Shown in pieces: positions 1-7,782 of a stretch of 64,000 bases of DNA. The notes beneath the pieces are model-generated. The model was given only the letters and a program-made list of their open reading frames with translations, was not told where the DNA came from and made no database searches. The DNA is from a bacterium (GTDB lineage Bacteria; Arandabacterota; Arandabacteria; Arandabacterales; Arandabacteraceae). How positions within the stretch are numbered: position 1 is the first letter of the stretch; each line of letters opens with the position of its first letter. Where the stretch lies: NCBI GenBank assembly GCA_029933125.1, contig JAOZOU010000003.1, positions 186,001 to 250,000 of the forward strand. Reading direction: 5' to 3'. Both the position numbers and the translations under genes were made by a program.

Positions 1-1
1 G

Positions 2-637
2 CCTGACGCTATCTATGAGGCTTGTGATGCGGGCATCGAGGTAATCGTTTGCATAACGGAGGGTATACCAACTCTCGATATGGTCAAAGTTGTTAACTAT
101 CTCAAGACCAAGAAGAGCCGACTGATAGGTCCAAATTGTCCTGGGATTATTACACCAGGTGAAAGCAAGGTAGGTATCATGCCAGGAAGGATCCACAAGC
201 CTGGACATGTTGGTGTTGTATCCCGAAGTGGAACGCTTACGTATGAAGTTGTGTATCACCTCTCAAACAAGGATCTTGGTCAATCAACATGTATGGGTAT
301 TGGGGGCGATCCCATAATTGGCACAAACTTCATTGATGCCCTAAAACTTTTTGAGAGTGATGACCAAACGGAGGCAATTGTACTCATCGGTGAGATAGGT
401 GGAACTGATGAGGAGGAAGCTGCGAAATTTATAAAGGCGTCAGTAACAAAACCAGTTGTAGCTTTTATTGCCGGAAGGACGGCTCCACCTGGGAAGCGCA
501 TGGGTCATGCCGGTGCAATAATCTCAGGGGGTACAGGGACAGCTGAGGAAAAAATTGCAGCATTTGAAGCTGTCGGTGTACCTGTTGCAGAAACTCCAGC
601 TCAAATAAGTGAACTGATTGCGGATAAACTCAAATGA
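2..637 (+). CDS. sucD: Succinyl-CoA ligase alpha subunit, 5'-truncated by window edge
   Basis: The frame is open from base 2, so the start lies outside the window. About 211 residues are visible of the usual 290 or so. The alpha subunit binds CoA and carries the phosphohistidine that passes phosphate between succinyl-CoA and ADP/GDP, with the beta subunit supplying nucleotide binding. Seen here are the ITEGIP segment, the GPNCPG motif, SRSGTLTYE, and GHAGAI with the phosphorylated His at codon 506-508. sucC should lie just upstream, off the window. A promoter for the next gene starts 41 bases after the stop, so sucD probably ends its operon. The CoA-ligase family is certain from these motifs; the direction of the reaction (TCA cycle or fermentative ATP formation) cannot be read. 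Confidence 0.95.
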   Translation, partial: PDAIYEACDAGIEVIVCITEGIPTLDMVKVVNYLKTKKSRLIGPNCPGIITPGESKVGIMPGRIHKPGHVGVVSRSGTLTYEVVYHLSNKDLGQSTCMGIGGDPIIGTNFIDALKLFESDDQTEAIVLIGEIGGTDEEEAAKFIKASVTKPVVAFIAGRTAPPGKRMGHAGAIISGGTGTAEEKIAAFEAVGVPVAETPAQISELIADKLK

Positions 638-678
638 TGGAAACATTCCAGAAAGTTACTTATACATCAACTAAAAGC

Positions 679-707
679 TTGACAAAAATGTTCAGGAGTT
701 GTGCAAT
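679..707 (+). promoter_or_regulatory. Promoter of the histone-like gene
   Basis: TTGACA (679-684), 17-base spacer, TGCAAT (702-707). Transcription would start near 714, giving a leader of about 108 bases. The leader contains TCGGTC (730-735) complementary to GACCGA (778-783), and a CCTCC (739-743) that could pair with GGAGG (788-792), so it may be structured. The spacing and -35 are ideal; the -10 matches 4 of 6. Confidence 0.55.
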
Positions 708-821
708 TTCATTTGAGTGTGATCGGTTGTCGGTCTTCCTCCGGTGCACTCGGTCAAGTTCAACTGACGTGTGGTCGGACCGAGGTGAGGAGGAAAAATC
801 GAGAGAAAGGGGGCTGTCAGA

Positions 822-1040
822 ATGGCACGTACAGTCAGGAGAAAGGCAACCAAGAAGAAGGTGACCAAGAAGAAGACAACAAAGAAGAAGGCAACCAAGA
901 AGACAGCAAAGAAGAAGACCACCAAGAAGAGAACAACCAAGAAGAAGACGACCAAGAAGAAGACAACAAAGAAGAAGACAACCAAGAAGAAGACGACCAA
1001 GAAAAAGACAACCAAGAGAAAGACCACACGCAGGAAATAG
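822..1040 (+). CDS. Lysine-rich histone H1-like / KTKKK-repeat protein
   Basis: A 72-residue, extremely basic protein made almost only of Lys, Thr and Arg. From about residue 9 it is a run of pentads of the form KKKTT, and at DNA level it is an imperfect 15-base tandem repeat. It resembles the C-terminal tail of eukaryotic H1 and bacterial H1-like proteins (Hc1, BpH1, AlgP-type repeats), which bind DNA or RNA without a fixed fold; nucleoid binding is inferred. The start ATG follows an AAAGGGGG ribosome site. Strong support for a real gene is its own promoter upstream and a perfect intrinsic terminator eight bases after the stop. The other open frames across this stretch on both strands are by-products of the repeat. 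Repeat number may vary between strains. Confidence 0.8.
   Translation: MARTVRRKATKKKVTKKKTTKKKATKKTAKKKTTKKRTTKKKTTKKKTTKKKTTKKKTTKKKTTKRKTTRRK
834..1029 (+). repeat. Imperfect 15-bp tandem repeat inside the lysine-rich gene
   Basis: Units of roughly AAGAAGACNACCAAG recur about thirteen times and encode KKKTT-type pentads. The period is a multiple of three, so unit gain or loss keeps the frame open. Not a CRISPR: there are no spacers. Confidence 0.8.
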
Positions 1041-1047
1041 CTCTCGA

Positions 1048-1093
1048 GCGGCAGACTCAGGCAAAGTTGTGGTTTCGAGTCTGCCGCGTTTTT
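1048..1093 (+). terminator. Intrinsic terminator of the histone-like gene
   Basis: An 11-bp perfect inverted repeat, GCGGCAGACTC (1048-1058) and GAGTCTGCCGC (1077-1087), with an 18-base loop, is followed directly by GTTTTTC. Confidence 0.9.
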
Positions 1094-1109
1094 CTCTGCT
1101 AGAATAAGG

Positions 1110-1138
1110 TTGCAGGATAGGCGACCTTGTGTTATAGG
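1110..1138 (+). promoter_or_regulatory. Possible ndk promoter (weak)
   Basis: TTGCAG (1110-1115), 17 bases, TATAGG (1133-1138). Both boxes are imperfect. The case rests on position: it lies between the terminator of the preceding gene and ndk, where a promoter is needed. Confidence 0.3.
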
Positions 1139-1170
1139 TAATCGGTAAGCAGCTGGTTTGCAGTTCATGC

Positions 1171-1197
1171 AGGGTTCCTGATTGGGACCCTTTTTTT
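1171..1197 (+). terminator. Terminator-like hairpin in the ndk leader (possible attenuator)
   Basis: AGGGTTCC (1171-1178) pairs with GGGACCCT (1184-1191) around a 5-base loop, with one G-T pair, and is followed by seven T (1191-1197). The ribosome site of ndk (TGAGGA, 1201-1206) begins four bases later. Since the previous gene already has its own terminator, this one may regulate ndk by premature termination. Confidence 0.65.
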
Positions 1198-1213
1198 GGG
1201 TGAGGATAGCGAA

Positions 1214-1621
1214 TTGGAAAAGACGTTATTCATTATCAAGCCTGACGCAGTCAAGAGGAATAGAATAGGTAGAATCTTATCGATGGTTGAGGAAGCTGGT
1301 CTCAAGATCATTCGGCTAAGCCTCATGCATCTTTCACGAGAGCAAGCGTGTGAATTTTATGCAATGCATAGAGGAAAAGAGTTCTACGAAAAGCTTGTTG
1401 ACTACATGAGCTCGGCACCATGCGTTGTTTGTGTTCTTGAAGGGAATGATGCTGTTAAGCTTCTCAGATCGATATGTGGGGCCACTGATCCGACCTTAGC
1501 TGCTCCTGGAACAATACGCTCAGAGTTTGGCATAAACATAACTATGAATTCTGTCCATGCTTCGGACTCATCTGAGTCTGCAAAACGTGAAGTGAAATTT
1601 TTCTTTCCCGAGGTAGAGTAG
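1214..1621 (+). CDS. ndk: Nucleoside diphosphate kinase
   Basis: A 135-residue protein that transfers the gamma phosphate of ATP to NDPs through a phosphohistidine in the cytosol. The FIIKPDAV start of the family, RTIRSEFG-type region (here GTIRSEFG) and the NSVHASDS active-site segment with the catalytic His are all present, and the length is that of the family. I place the start at TTG 1214, which has TGAGGA seven bases upstream and gives MEKTLFIIKPDA; a frame-open TTG at 1196 lies in the T-run of the preceding hairpin and is unlikely. The next gene follows after five bases, so the two are probably co-transcribed. Confidence 0.95.
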   Translation: MEKTLFIIKPDAVKRNRIGRILSMVEEAGLKIIRLSLMHLSREQACEFYAMHRGKEFYEKLVDYMSSAPCVVCVLEGNDAVKLLRSICGATDPTLAAPGTIRSEFGINITMNSVHASDSSESAKREVKFFFPEVE

Positions 1622-1626
1622 ATATC

Positions 1627-2511
1627 ATGCCCGTCAGAAAGATTTTTGTTGCCGGGGCTGGCACTGTTGGTCAGGGTATCGCCGAAGCTGCGGCATCGGC
1701 GGGTATAGAGGTAGTGCTTTCCGATATTGATGAGAGACATCTTGACATTGCTATCAATGGAATTGAGGCAAGCCTAAATAGTCTGATTGAAAGATGGGCG
1801 ATTACTGCAAGCGAAAAGAGAACGATACTTTCAAGAATTCAACCTGTTGTTGGATTGAAAAACTCTGAGGATTGTGAGTTCGCAATTGAAGCTGTGCCCG
1901 AGCAATTGGATATCAAGAAACAGGTATTCCGAGAGTTTGATCGGAATTTTGATGCCCAGACGATTCTGGTCTCAACAACCTCTACTTTGAACATAACGGA
2001 GATAGGTAGAGTTACCAGGCGTCAGGACAGGGTTGTTGGCATGCATTTTCCATTTCCCATTGTCAAAACTGCTGTTGTCGAGGTAGTAAGAGCACTCAAG
2101 ACATCCGATAGGACATTTGAGGCAGCAAAGGATCTTGTTGTTCAGATGGGAAGGGAAGTCGTTGAGGTGAATGAGTATCCGGGCTATATAACGACTCGAG
2201 TAATGGTGCCTTTCATCAATGAGGCTATTCATGCTCTTATGGAAGGAATTGCTACAGCGGAAGCAATCGATAAGGCGATAAAGCTGGGTTTTGGTTTCCC
2301 CATTGGGCCACTGGAACTGGCTGATACTTTGGGGCTCGACGATCTCATGATTTTAATGGAAAGCCTATACAAAGAACTTGGAGATCTCAAATATAAGCCT
2401 TGCCCCTTATTGCGCAGAATGGTTAGAGATGGATATGTTGGCAAGAAGGTTGGGAAGGGCTTCTTTACCTACATGAATGGCTCAGGAAACCATGCGGATA
2501 CTGGTTCTTAA
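1627..2511 (+). CDS. 3-hydroxyacyl-CoA (3-hydroxybutyryl-CoA) dehydrogenase
   Basis: A 294-residue single-function enzyme of the Hbd/FadB-N family, converting 3-hydroxyacyl-CoA and NAD(P) to 3-oxoacyl-CoA or the reverse. The N-terminus has the Rossmann motif GAGTVGQG (residues about 10-17) with Asp-Ile-Asp after the second strand, which suggests NAD preference. The catalytic His stands in GMHFPFP, a variant of the usual GMHFFNP, and the C-terminal helical domain includes GFGFPIGPLELAD and the GKGFFTY end. It overlaps the acetate kinase start by 20 bases, indicating translational coupling. Together with acetate kinase it suggests a butyrate- or crotonyl-CoA-linked fermentation, though no thiolase or crotonase lies in the window. 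The HFPFP change makes substrate chain length uncertain. Confidence 0.88.
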   Translation: MPVRKIFVAGAGTVGQGIAEAAASAGIEVVLSDIDERHLDIAINGIEASLNSLIERWAITASEKRTILSRIQPVVGLKNSEDCEFAIEAVPEQLDIKKQVFREFDRNFDAQTILVSTTSTLNITEIGRVTRRQDRVVGMHFPFPIVKTAVVEVVRALKTSDRTFEAAKDLVVQMGREVVEVNEYPGYITTRVMVPFINEAIHALMEGIATAEAIDKAIKLGFGFPIGPLELADTLGLDDLMILMESLYKELGDLKYKPCPLLRRMVRDGYVGKKVGKGFFTYMNGSGNHADTGS

Positions 2512-3709
2512 TTCAGGTAGTTCGTCAGTCAAATACAAGTTCTTTGATACCGGCAAGCGGCTCTGTCTTGCCGAAGGACAGGTCGAAAGAATTGGACTTC
2601 CTGGATCACTGCTCCACCACAAGCGCTTTGATGGCGATCGTATCAGGACAGGCGTTGAGGCCCTCGATCACGGCAAAGCCATTGAGATAGTTATCGCAGT
2701 TTTGATGAGTGAGAACCATGGGGTTATATCAGAAAAGGGGGAGATCGAAGCTGTCGGTCATCGAGTTGCCCATGGTGGTGAGAGATTGACTGAGTCGGCT
2801 CTCATCACCGATGAGGTGAGGAAGGCGATCCATGACTGTATTGAGCTTGCCCCTCTACACAATCCTCACAATTTGCGTGGGATAGATGCTTGTAAGCAGC
2901 TTCTTCCCGATATACCACAGGTTGCTGTCTTCGATACAGCTTTTCATCATACCATGCCGGCATCGTCTTACATCTATGCCGTCCCGTACATTCTTTACCG
3001 CCGCTATGGAATACGCAGGTATGGCTTTCACGGAACAAGCCATCGCTATGTGGCTGGACGCACCGCAGAGCTCATGCGGAGAGAACTTGCTTCGCTCAAT
3101 GTCATTACATGCCACCTTGGAAATGGTTGCAGCGTTGCAGCAATCAAGAAGGGTAAATCCATTGATACCTCCATGGGTTTTACGCCTCTTGAGGGACTTG
3201 TCATGGGAACAAGATGTGGTGATATCGATCCGGCATTGGTGCTTTACGTAATGAGCAAGGAGAACCTGACAGTTGCCGAAGCCACAGCTATGTTAAACAA
3301 GCACAGCGGGCTTGTAGGGATCTCTGGAATATCTAGCGACATGCGAGAGATTGAGAATCAAGCCGAAAGGGGAGAGGAGCGTGCAAAGCTGGCGCTTGAG
3401 GTATTTACTTACAGGGTCAAGAAGTACATAGGAGCATACGCTGCAGCCATGGGCGGTGTTGATGCTGTTACATTTACCGGTGGCATCGGATCAAATTCGG
3501 CTATCGTACGCGCCAAGAGCCTTGATGGGCTTGAGTTCCTTGGAATCAATCTCGATGTGGAGAGAAATAGGGGTGCGATTGGAGTCGATTCTGAGATATC
3601 ATCATCGCAATCTCGAACCAAGGTCTATACTGTATTCACAAATGAAGAATTGGTAATTGCCCTGGATACTGAGAGGATTGTATCTTCACTCGAGCACCAG
3701 AGGAGGTAG
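2492..3709 (+). CDS. ackA: Acetate kinase
   Basis: A 405-residue ASKHA-fold kinase that makes ATP and acetate from acetyl phosphate. The family features are present: NSGSSSVKYK at the start, HRVAHGGE with the substrate-binding Arg, FDTAFHHTMP with the catalytic Asp, FHGTSHRYV, HLGNG and GTRCGDIDPA. I choose ATG 2492 because it has AGGA five bases upstream and gives the usual MRILVLNSG start; ATG 2477 in the same frame is further from family length. It starts inside the preceding dehydrogenase gene. No phosphotransacetylase is in the window. It ends in an AGGAGGT that serves as ribosome site for nfnA, so the dehydrogenase-ackA-nfnAB genes form one operon. Butyrate kinase is a less likely alternative. 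Confidence 0.93.
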   Translation: MRILVLNSGSSSVKYKFFDTGKRLCLAEGQVERIGLPGSLLHHKRFDGDRIRTGVEALDHGKAIEIVIAVLMSENHGVISEKGEIEAVGHRVAHGGERLTESALITDEVRKAIHDCIELAPLHNPHNLRGIDACKQLLPDIPQVAVFDTAFHHTMPASSYIYAVPYILYRRYGIRRYGFHGTSHRYVAGRTAELMRRELASLNVITCHLGNGCSVAAIKKGKSIDTSMGFTPLEGLVMGTRCGDIDPALVLYVMSKENLTVAEATAMLNKHSGLVGISGISSDMREIENQAERGEERAKLALEVFTYRVKKYIGAYAAAMGGVDAVTFTGGIGSNSAIVRAKSLDGLEFLGINLDVERNRGAIGVDSEISSSQSRTKVYTVFTNEELVIALDTERIVSSLEHQRR

Positions 3710-3714
3710 GCTTT

Positions 3715-4563
3715 ATGTTCAAGATCTTGAGGAAGGAGGTCTTGACACCACAGACGAAGCTCTTCGTTGTCGAGGCACCACTGATTGCTACAAAGGTTGA
3801 ACCAGGTCAGTTTGTTGTTCTTCGCATTGATGAGAAGGGCGAGCGAATTCCCCTCACAGTTGCCGATTTTGATCGTGAAAAGGGAACCCTGACCCTCATC
3901 TTCCAGGAGGTTGGTAAAACCACTTATCATCTCGGGACCTTGAATGAGGGCGATGCGATTCTTGATCTTGTTGGACCTCTTGGAAGACCCAGTGAAATTG
4001 AAAATTTCGGGAAGGTCGCATGTGTTGGTGGGGGTATCGGTATTGCACCTGTCTATCCAATCGCAAGAGCTCTTAAAGCAGCTGGCAACGAGGTAATCTC
4101 AATTATCGGTGCAAGATCTAAGGACCTCCTCATACTTGAGAAGGAGATGGCGGAGGTGAGTCATGAGATATATGTTACCACTGATGATGGTTCCTACGGA
4201 AAGAAAGCATTTGTCACACAGGAGCTTGAGAGACTCATAAAGGAGGGATACAGGTTTGCCTTCGCAATAGGGATAGGACCTGTACCAATGATGAAAGCCT
4301 TTGCACTCGTTACCACCAGGTATGCAATACCTGCCAAGGTGAGTCTTAACCCCATAATGGTTGATGGGACAGGAATGTGCGGCGTTTGTCGGGTAAGTGT
4401 AAGTGGAGTAACAAGATTTGCATGTGTTGATGGTCCGGAATTTGATGCAAGCGAAGTAGATTTTGACCTGCTTACTGCAAGACAGAGAATCTACTGTGAA
4501 GAAGAGCGGCAGTCTCTAGAAAGGTATCAACAAAGTAAGTGTGGAGGGTGCGAGCGTGAATGA
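3715..4563 (+). CDS. nfnA: NfnA-like ferredoxin-NADP reductase small subunit
   Basis: A 282-residue flavoprotein of the sulfide dehydrogenase/NfnA family. In NfnAB the small subunit holds FAD and a [2Fe-2S] cluster and reacts with NAD(H), while the complex couples reduced ferredoxin plus NADH to reduction of two NADP+ by flavin-based bifurcation. Visible are the FAD-binding barrel (about 1-95) with GERIPLTVAD, the NAD-binding GGGIGIAPVYP region (about 105-115), and the C-terminal cluster segment DGTGMCGVCRV followed by FACVDGPEFD. A perfect AGGAGGT lies eight bases before the ATG. It overlaps nfnB by eight bases. A role as sulfide dehydrogenase or glutamate-synthase partner is possible, but this gene order is typical for Nfn. 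Confidence 0.88.
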   Translation: MFKILRKEVLTPQTKLFVVEAPLIATKVEPGQFVVLRIDEKGERIPLTVADFDREKGTLTLIFQEVGKTTYHLGTLNEGDAILDLVGPLGRPSEIENFGKVACVGGGIGIAPVYPIARALKAAGNEVISIIGARSKDLLILEKEMAEVSHEIYVTTDDGSYGKKAFVTQELERLIKEGYRFAFAIGIGPVPMMKAFALVTTRYAIPAKVSLNPIMVDGTGMCGVCRVSVSGVTRFACVDGPEFDASEVDFDLLTARQRIYCEEERQSLERYQQSKCGGCERE

Positions 4564-5968
4564 AGAACGGGCAAAGCCCAAGGTAAGTCCTAAGCGAGAG
4601 CCAATGACCCGCCAGGATCCTCACGTAAGGAGGCACAACTTTGAGGAAGTTGCTCTCGGCTATACTGAGGAACAAGCTGTTCGAGAAGCCCAGCGCTGTC
4701 TCTCCTGCAAGAAAAAGCCCTGTGTTAGTGGATGTCCTGTTGAGATTGAGATTCCAGAATTTGTAAAGTTCATAGCCGAGCGCCGCTTTCAAGAAGCAAT
4801 TGACAAGATACATGAGAAGAACAGCCTGCCAGCTATCTGTGGCCGCGTATGTCCACAGGAGGATCAATGCGAGAAGATGTGCATTCTGGGTAAGAAGTGG
4901 GAGCCCCTTGCAATTGGTAGGCTGGAGCGGTTTGTGGCGGATTATGAGATGCGTAAGGGAGAGATCAATATACCTAAACTCCCAACACCTACAGGGAAGA
5001 AGGTTGCAGTTGTGGGCTCAGGACCTGCTGGACTTACTCTAGCAGGCGATCTTGCCAAGATGGGACACCACGTCGTAATTTTCGAAGCGCTTCACGCGCC
5101 TGGTGGGGTTCTTGTCTATGGGATTCCTGAGTTCCGTTTGCCCAAGGAGATTGTGAGAAAGGAGGTTGAGTATATAAAGAAGCTCGGCGTTGAGGTGGTG
5201 ACTAATTTTGTTGTTGGCAAAACACGAACTATTGAGGAGCTCCTCAGAGATGGTTTTGATGCAGTCTTCGTGGGGGCGGGTGCAGGTCTCCCCTATTTCA
5301 TGAACATCCCGGGTGAAAATCTCAATGGAGTCTATTCAGCCAATGAATTCCTTACTAGATCCAATCTCATGAAAGCCTATCTTTTCCCCGAATACGATAC
5401 ACCGATAAAAGTCGGGAGGAGGGTTGCGGTTGTTGGGGGTGGCAACGTTGCAATGGATTCTGCGAGAACTGCTATGCGTCTTGGTGGTGAAGAGGTCTAT
5501 TGCGTCTATCGGAGATCAAGAGCCGAGATGCCTGCACGTGAGGAAGAGATAGAAAATGCCCTTGAGGAGGGTATGATTCTTAAAGAATTGACGAATCCTG
5601 TAAGGATAATCGGGGATGAGAATGGCTGGGTCAGGGAAATCGAATGCATCAAGATGAAACTTGGCGAGCCGGATTCGAGCGGGCGCCGTCGCCCTGTCCC
5701 CATTGAGGGATCGGAATTTCGCCTTGGTGTGGATGTCGTTGTGATTGCCATTGGGCAGGGTCCGAATCCCCTTATCCCTTCAACAACACCAGGACTTAAG
5801 ACAACAAAATGGGGCAACATTATTGCTGAAGAACAGACTGGTGCGACAAGTCTTGAAGGTGTATTTGCCGGGGGTGATATTGTTACGGGAGCAGCAACTG
5901 TTATTCTTGCGATGGGTGCTGGTAGACGTGCGGCAAGAGCCATAGATGAGTATTTAAGAAAGAAATGA
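4556..5968 (+). CDS. nfnB: NfnB-like ferredoxin-NADP reductase large subunit (GltD-like)
   Basis: A 470-residue glutamate-synthase-small-subunit-like flavoprotein, the usual NfnB length. It has the N-terminal 4Fe-4S region with CLSCKKKPCVSGCP (about 48-61) and a second Cys set around CGRVCPQEDQCEKMC, then FAD-binding GSGPAGLT, the NADP domain with GGGNVAMDSAR, and C-terminal GDIVTGAATVILAMGAGR. The start is taken as GTG 4556 because GGAGGG lies seven bases upstream and it overlaps the nfnA stop; an in-frame GTG at 4541 has no such site. With nfnA it would balance ferredoxin, NADH and NADPH pools in an anaerobe. Followed by a separate promoter, so it ends the operon. Confidence 0.9.
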   Translation: MNEERAKPKVSPKREPMTRQDPHVRRHNFEEVALGYTEEQAVREAQRCLSCKKKPCVSGCPVEIEIPEFVKFIAERRFQEAIDKIHEKNSLPAICGRVCPQEDQCEKMCILGKKWEPLAIGRLERFVADYEMRKGEINIPKLPTPTGKKVAVVGSGPAGLTLAGDLAKMGHHVVIFEALHAPGGVLVYGIPEFRLPKEIVRKEVEYIKKLGVEVVTNFVVGKTRTIEELLRDGFDAVFVGAGAGLPYFMNIPGENLNGVYSANEFLTRSNLMKAYLFPEYDTPIKVGRRVAVVGGGNVAMDSARTAMRLGGEEVYCVYRRSRAEMPAREEEIENALEEGMILKELTNPVRIIGDENGWVREIECIKMKLGEPDSSGRRRPVPIEGSEFRLGVDVVVIAIGQGPNPLIPSTTPGLKTTKWGNIIAEEQTGATSLEGVFAGGDIVTGAATVILAMGAGRRAARAIDEYLRKK

Positions 5969-5973
5969 TACGG

Positions 5974-6003
5974 TTGACGTAACTGGATCGATTGTCTTAG
6001 ATT
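5974..6003 (+). promoter_or_regulatory. Promoter for the DUF177-rpmF-fab operon
   Basis: TTGACG (5974-5979), 18 bases, TAGATT (5998-6003). The predicted transcription start falls at about 6010-6011, which is the ATG of the next gene, suggesting a leaderless transcript. Confidence 0.55.
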
Positions 6004-6010
6004 CGATAGT

Positions 6011-6514
6011 ATGCTAAGGATTTTTCTCGATAAAATTGAAGAAGGCGACTCCCACATCGATCTTACAGGTGAGGCTGCCGACCTGACGAGTGGTTTCGAG
6101 GGGGGGTATCTCGTTTCACCTGTTAGAGCTAGTCTTGAGGTGACACGCACAGGCAGCGAGATACTTCTCAGGGGCCACGTTGCTGTCGAGGCTGTGCTTG
6201 AGTGTGCTCGCTGCCTGGATGAATTTGTGATTGAGCTTGAAAGCCCGATAGAGGTAGTTTGCGTGATCGGTTCAAATCCGTCTGATCTTGCAGAGATACA
6301 AGGCTTCATAGGAGTCGAGGCTGCCGCAGATTACATTGACCTGACCGATGAGATCCGCGATCTTCTGCTTGTGCTCATACCGCTCAAACCCCTATGTCGT
6401 GCTGATTGTCTTGGGCTGTGTCCCAAATGCGGTACAAATCTGAACAAAGGTTCATGCTCATGCTCACGAGATGATCACGATAGCAGATGGGATGCTCTAA
6501 AACGCTTAATATAA
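6011..6514 (+). CDS. DUF177 (YceD-like) protein upstream of rpmF
   Basis: A 167-residue protein of the DUF177/YceD family, which in most bacteria sits directly upstream of rpmF and has been linked to 23S rRNA accumulation. It shows the family core of LECARCLDEF (about 71-80) and the C-terminal LCRADCLGLCPKCGTNLNKG zinc-ribbon-like end with further Cys in SCSC. No Shine-Dalgarno sequence precedes the ATG; the promoter -10 box ends only seven bases before it, consistent with leaderless initiation. It is the first gene of the long lipid synthesis block. The molecular function is not established; the family assignment is firm from context and Cys pattern. Confidence 0.85.
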   Translation: MLRIFLDKIEEGDSHIDLTGEAADLTSGFEGGYLVSPVRASLEVTRTGSEILLRGHVAVEAVLECARCLDEFVIELESPIEVVCVIGSNPSDLAEIQGFIGVEAAADYIDLTDEIRDLLLVLIPLKPLCRADCLGLCPKCGTNLNKGSCSCSRDDHDSRWDALKRLI

Positions 6515-6550
6515 ATCCCGTAATGTTTTGAAACCCAAGGAGATAGCGAA

Positions 6551-6727
6551 ATGGCATTACCCAAGAGAAAAGTTTCGAAGACACGTAAACGCAAGCGAAG
6601 AACCCACTGGAAGATAGCCTCGCCGGGTTTGGTGGCATGCCCCAAGTGCAGTGAGCTTATGATGCCACACCGCGTATGTCCCCATTGTGGGTACTACAAG
6701 GGAGCGAAGATCCTCGAGACAGAGTAG
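6551..6727 (+). CDS. rpmF: 50S ribosomal protein L32
   Basis: A 58-residue protein with the L32 layout: start MALPKRKVSKTRKRKRR, a TH-W segment, and a four-Cys zinc ribbon made of CPKC (residues 30-33) and CPHCG (43-47). AAGGAG lies eight bases before the ATG. It sits between DUF177 and plsX, the standard bacterial arrangement. It is the zinc-binding (C+) form of L32. Confidence 0.95.
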   Translation: MALPKRKVSKTRKRKRRTHWKIASPGLVACPKCSELMMPHRVCPHCGYYKGAKILETE

Positions 6728-6762
6728 GCCGAGAGACTAAGCTGCAGGAAGGGGTCAGGGCT

Positions 6763-7782
6763 TTGAAGATTGCGCTTGATGCCATGGGCGGCGACAGGGC
6801 TCCTGGTGTCATTGTCGACGGTGCCTTTGCTGCAACAAAGGAGCTTCCCCAAGAAGTTGGTATTGTTCTGGTTGGCATCACTGAGGCAATTCAGGCTGAG
6901 ATAAAGGCGAGGGGCATAAGCGAGGATCGCCTTGAGATAGTCCATGCAAGCGAAAGTGTCGGGATGGAGGAGCAGCCCTCCCAGGCTCTTCGCAAGAAGA
7001 AGGATTCCTCTATCGCCGTCGGCCTGAGGCTGCTTCGTGATGGCAAAGTTGATGGTTTCATAAGTGCTGGGAACACGGGGGCGGTAGTGGCAAATGCCCT
7101 TTTTATCCTTGGTAGAATCTCAGGCGTGAAGCGTCCAGCGATAGCGACCTACATTCCCACTCAGGCTGGAGGGTGCATCCTGCTCGACGTCGGGGCGAAC
7201 ATCGATTGCAGGCCTGAACATTTACTTCAGTACGGCATAATGGGAGCGTGTTATGCAAGTGAGGTTTTGGGTAGGAACAATCCTCGTGTTGGGCTACTCA
7301 ACGTAGGTGAAGAAAGCAGCAAGGGAACTCAAGCCGTCAGGGATGCCTACAAGCTCATGGCTGCAAGTGATCTAAATTTCGTCGGTAACCTTGAAGGCAG
7401 AGATATCTTTACCGGATCGGTTGATGTTGCTGTGTGTGATGGTTTCGTTGGAAACGTGTTGCTAAAATTTGCTGAGAGTGTTATCAGTATGGTCTATGCG
7501 GTAATGCGTGATGCCCTGAAGTCAAGTCTTAGGGGCAGGTTTGGCGGGCTTGTTCTTAAGCCTGCGTTCAGAGAATTGAAATCTCGTTTCGATTATGCTG
7601 AGTATGGTAGCGCCCCGCTGCTCGGTGTAGACGGGGTTTGTACTATAGCTCATGGCAGCTCCAGTGGGAGAGCGATAAAGAATGCAATCCTTTCAACACA
7701 CAACTACATAAATCATGACATCAGGGATGCGATAAGGGAAAGGCTAGCGAAATATGAGGCGAGATCATCGCAAAAAGCCTAG
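6763..7782 (+). CDS. plsX: Phosphate acyltransferase PlsX
   Basis: A 339-residue enzyme that converts acyl-ACP and phosphate into acyl phosphate, the acyl donor for PlsY in phospholipid synthesis; it is peripheral to the inner membrane. The start is TTG 6763, ten bases after AGGAAGG, giving the family beginning MKIALDAMGGD; the longer open frame to 6676 runs through rpmF. The GNTGAVV and LLDVGANIDCRP motifs and the FVGNVLLKF region are present. It overlaps fabH by 29 bases. Placement between rpmF and fabH is the classical order. Confidence 0.95.
   Translation: MKIALDAMGGDRAPGVIVDGAFAATKELPQEVGIVLVGITEAIQAEIKARGISEDRLEIVHASESVGMEEQPSQALRKKKDSSIAVGLRLLRDGKVDGFISAGNTGAVVANALFILGRISGVKRPAIATYIPTQAGGCILLDVGANIDCRPEHLLQYGIMGACYASEVLGRNNPRVGLLNVGEESSKGTQAVRDAYKLMAASDLNFVGNLEGRDIFTGSVDVAVCDGFVGNVLLKFAESVISMVYAVMRDALKSSLRGRFGGLVLKPAFRELKSRFDYAEYGSAPLLGVDGVCTIAHGSSSGRAIKNAILSTHNYINHDIRDAIRERLAKYEARSSQKA

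Noticed and set aside
834-1029. Repeat array that could be taken for a CRISPR
   Set aside because: Units are contiguous with period 15 and code for KKKTT pentads; there are no spacers and no cas genes.
660-1168. Long open frames on the minus strand and in other plus frames across the Lys-rich gene (Leu/Val/Phe-rich or Glu/Asp-rich proteins)
   Set aside because: They are by-products of the 15-bp repeat, have no ribosome sites and overlap the terminator and a supported gene.
2477-2491. Upstream ATG for acetate kinase
   Set aside because: ATG 2492 has a better placed AGGA and gives the normal family N-terminus.
5506-6309. 267-codon minus-strand frame
   Set aside because: Antisense to nfnB and the DUF177 gene, both well supported.
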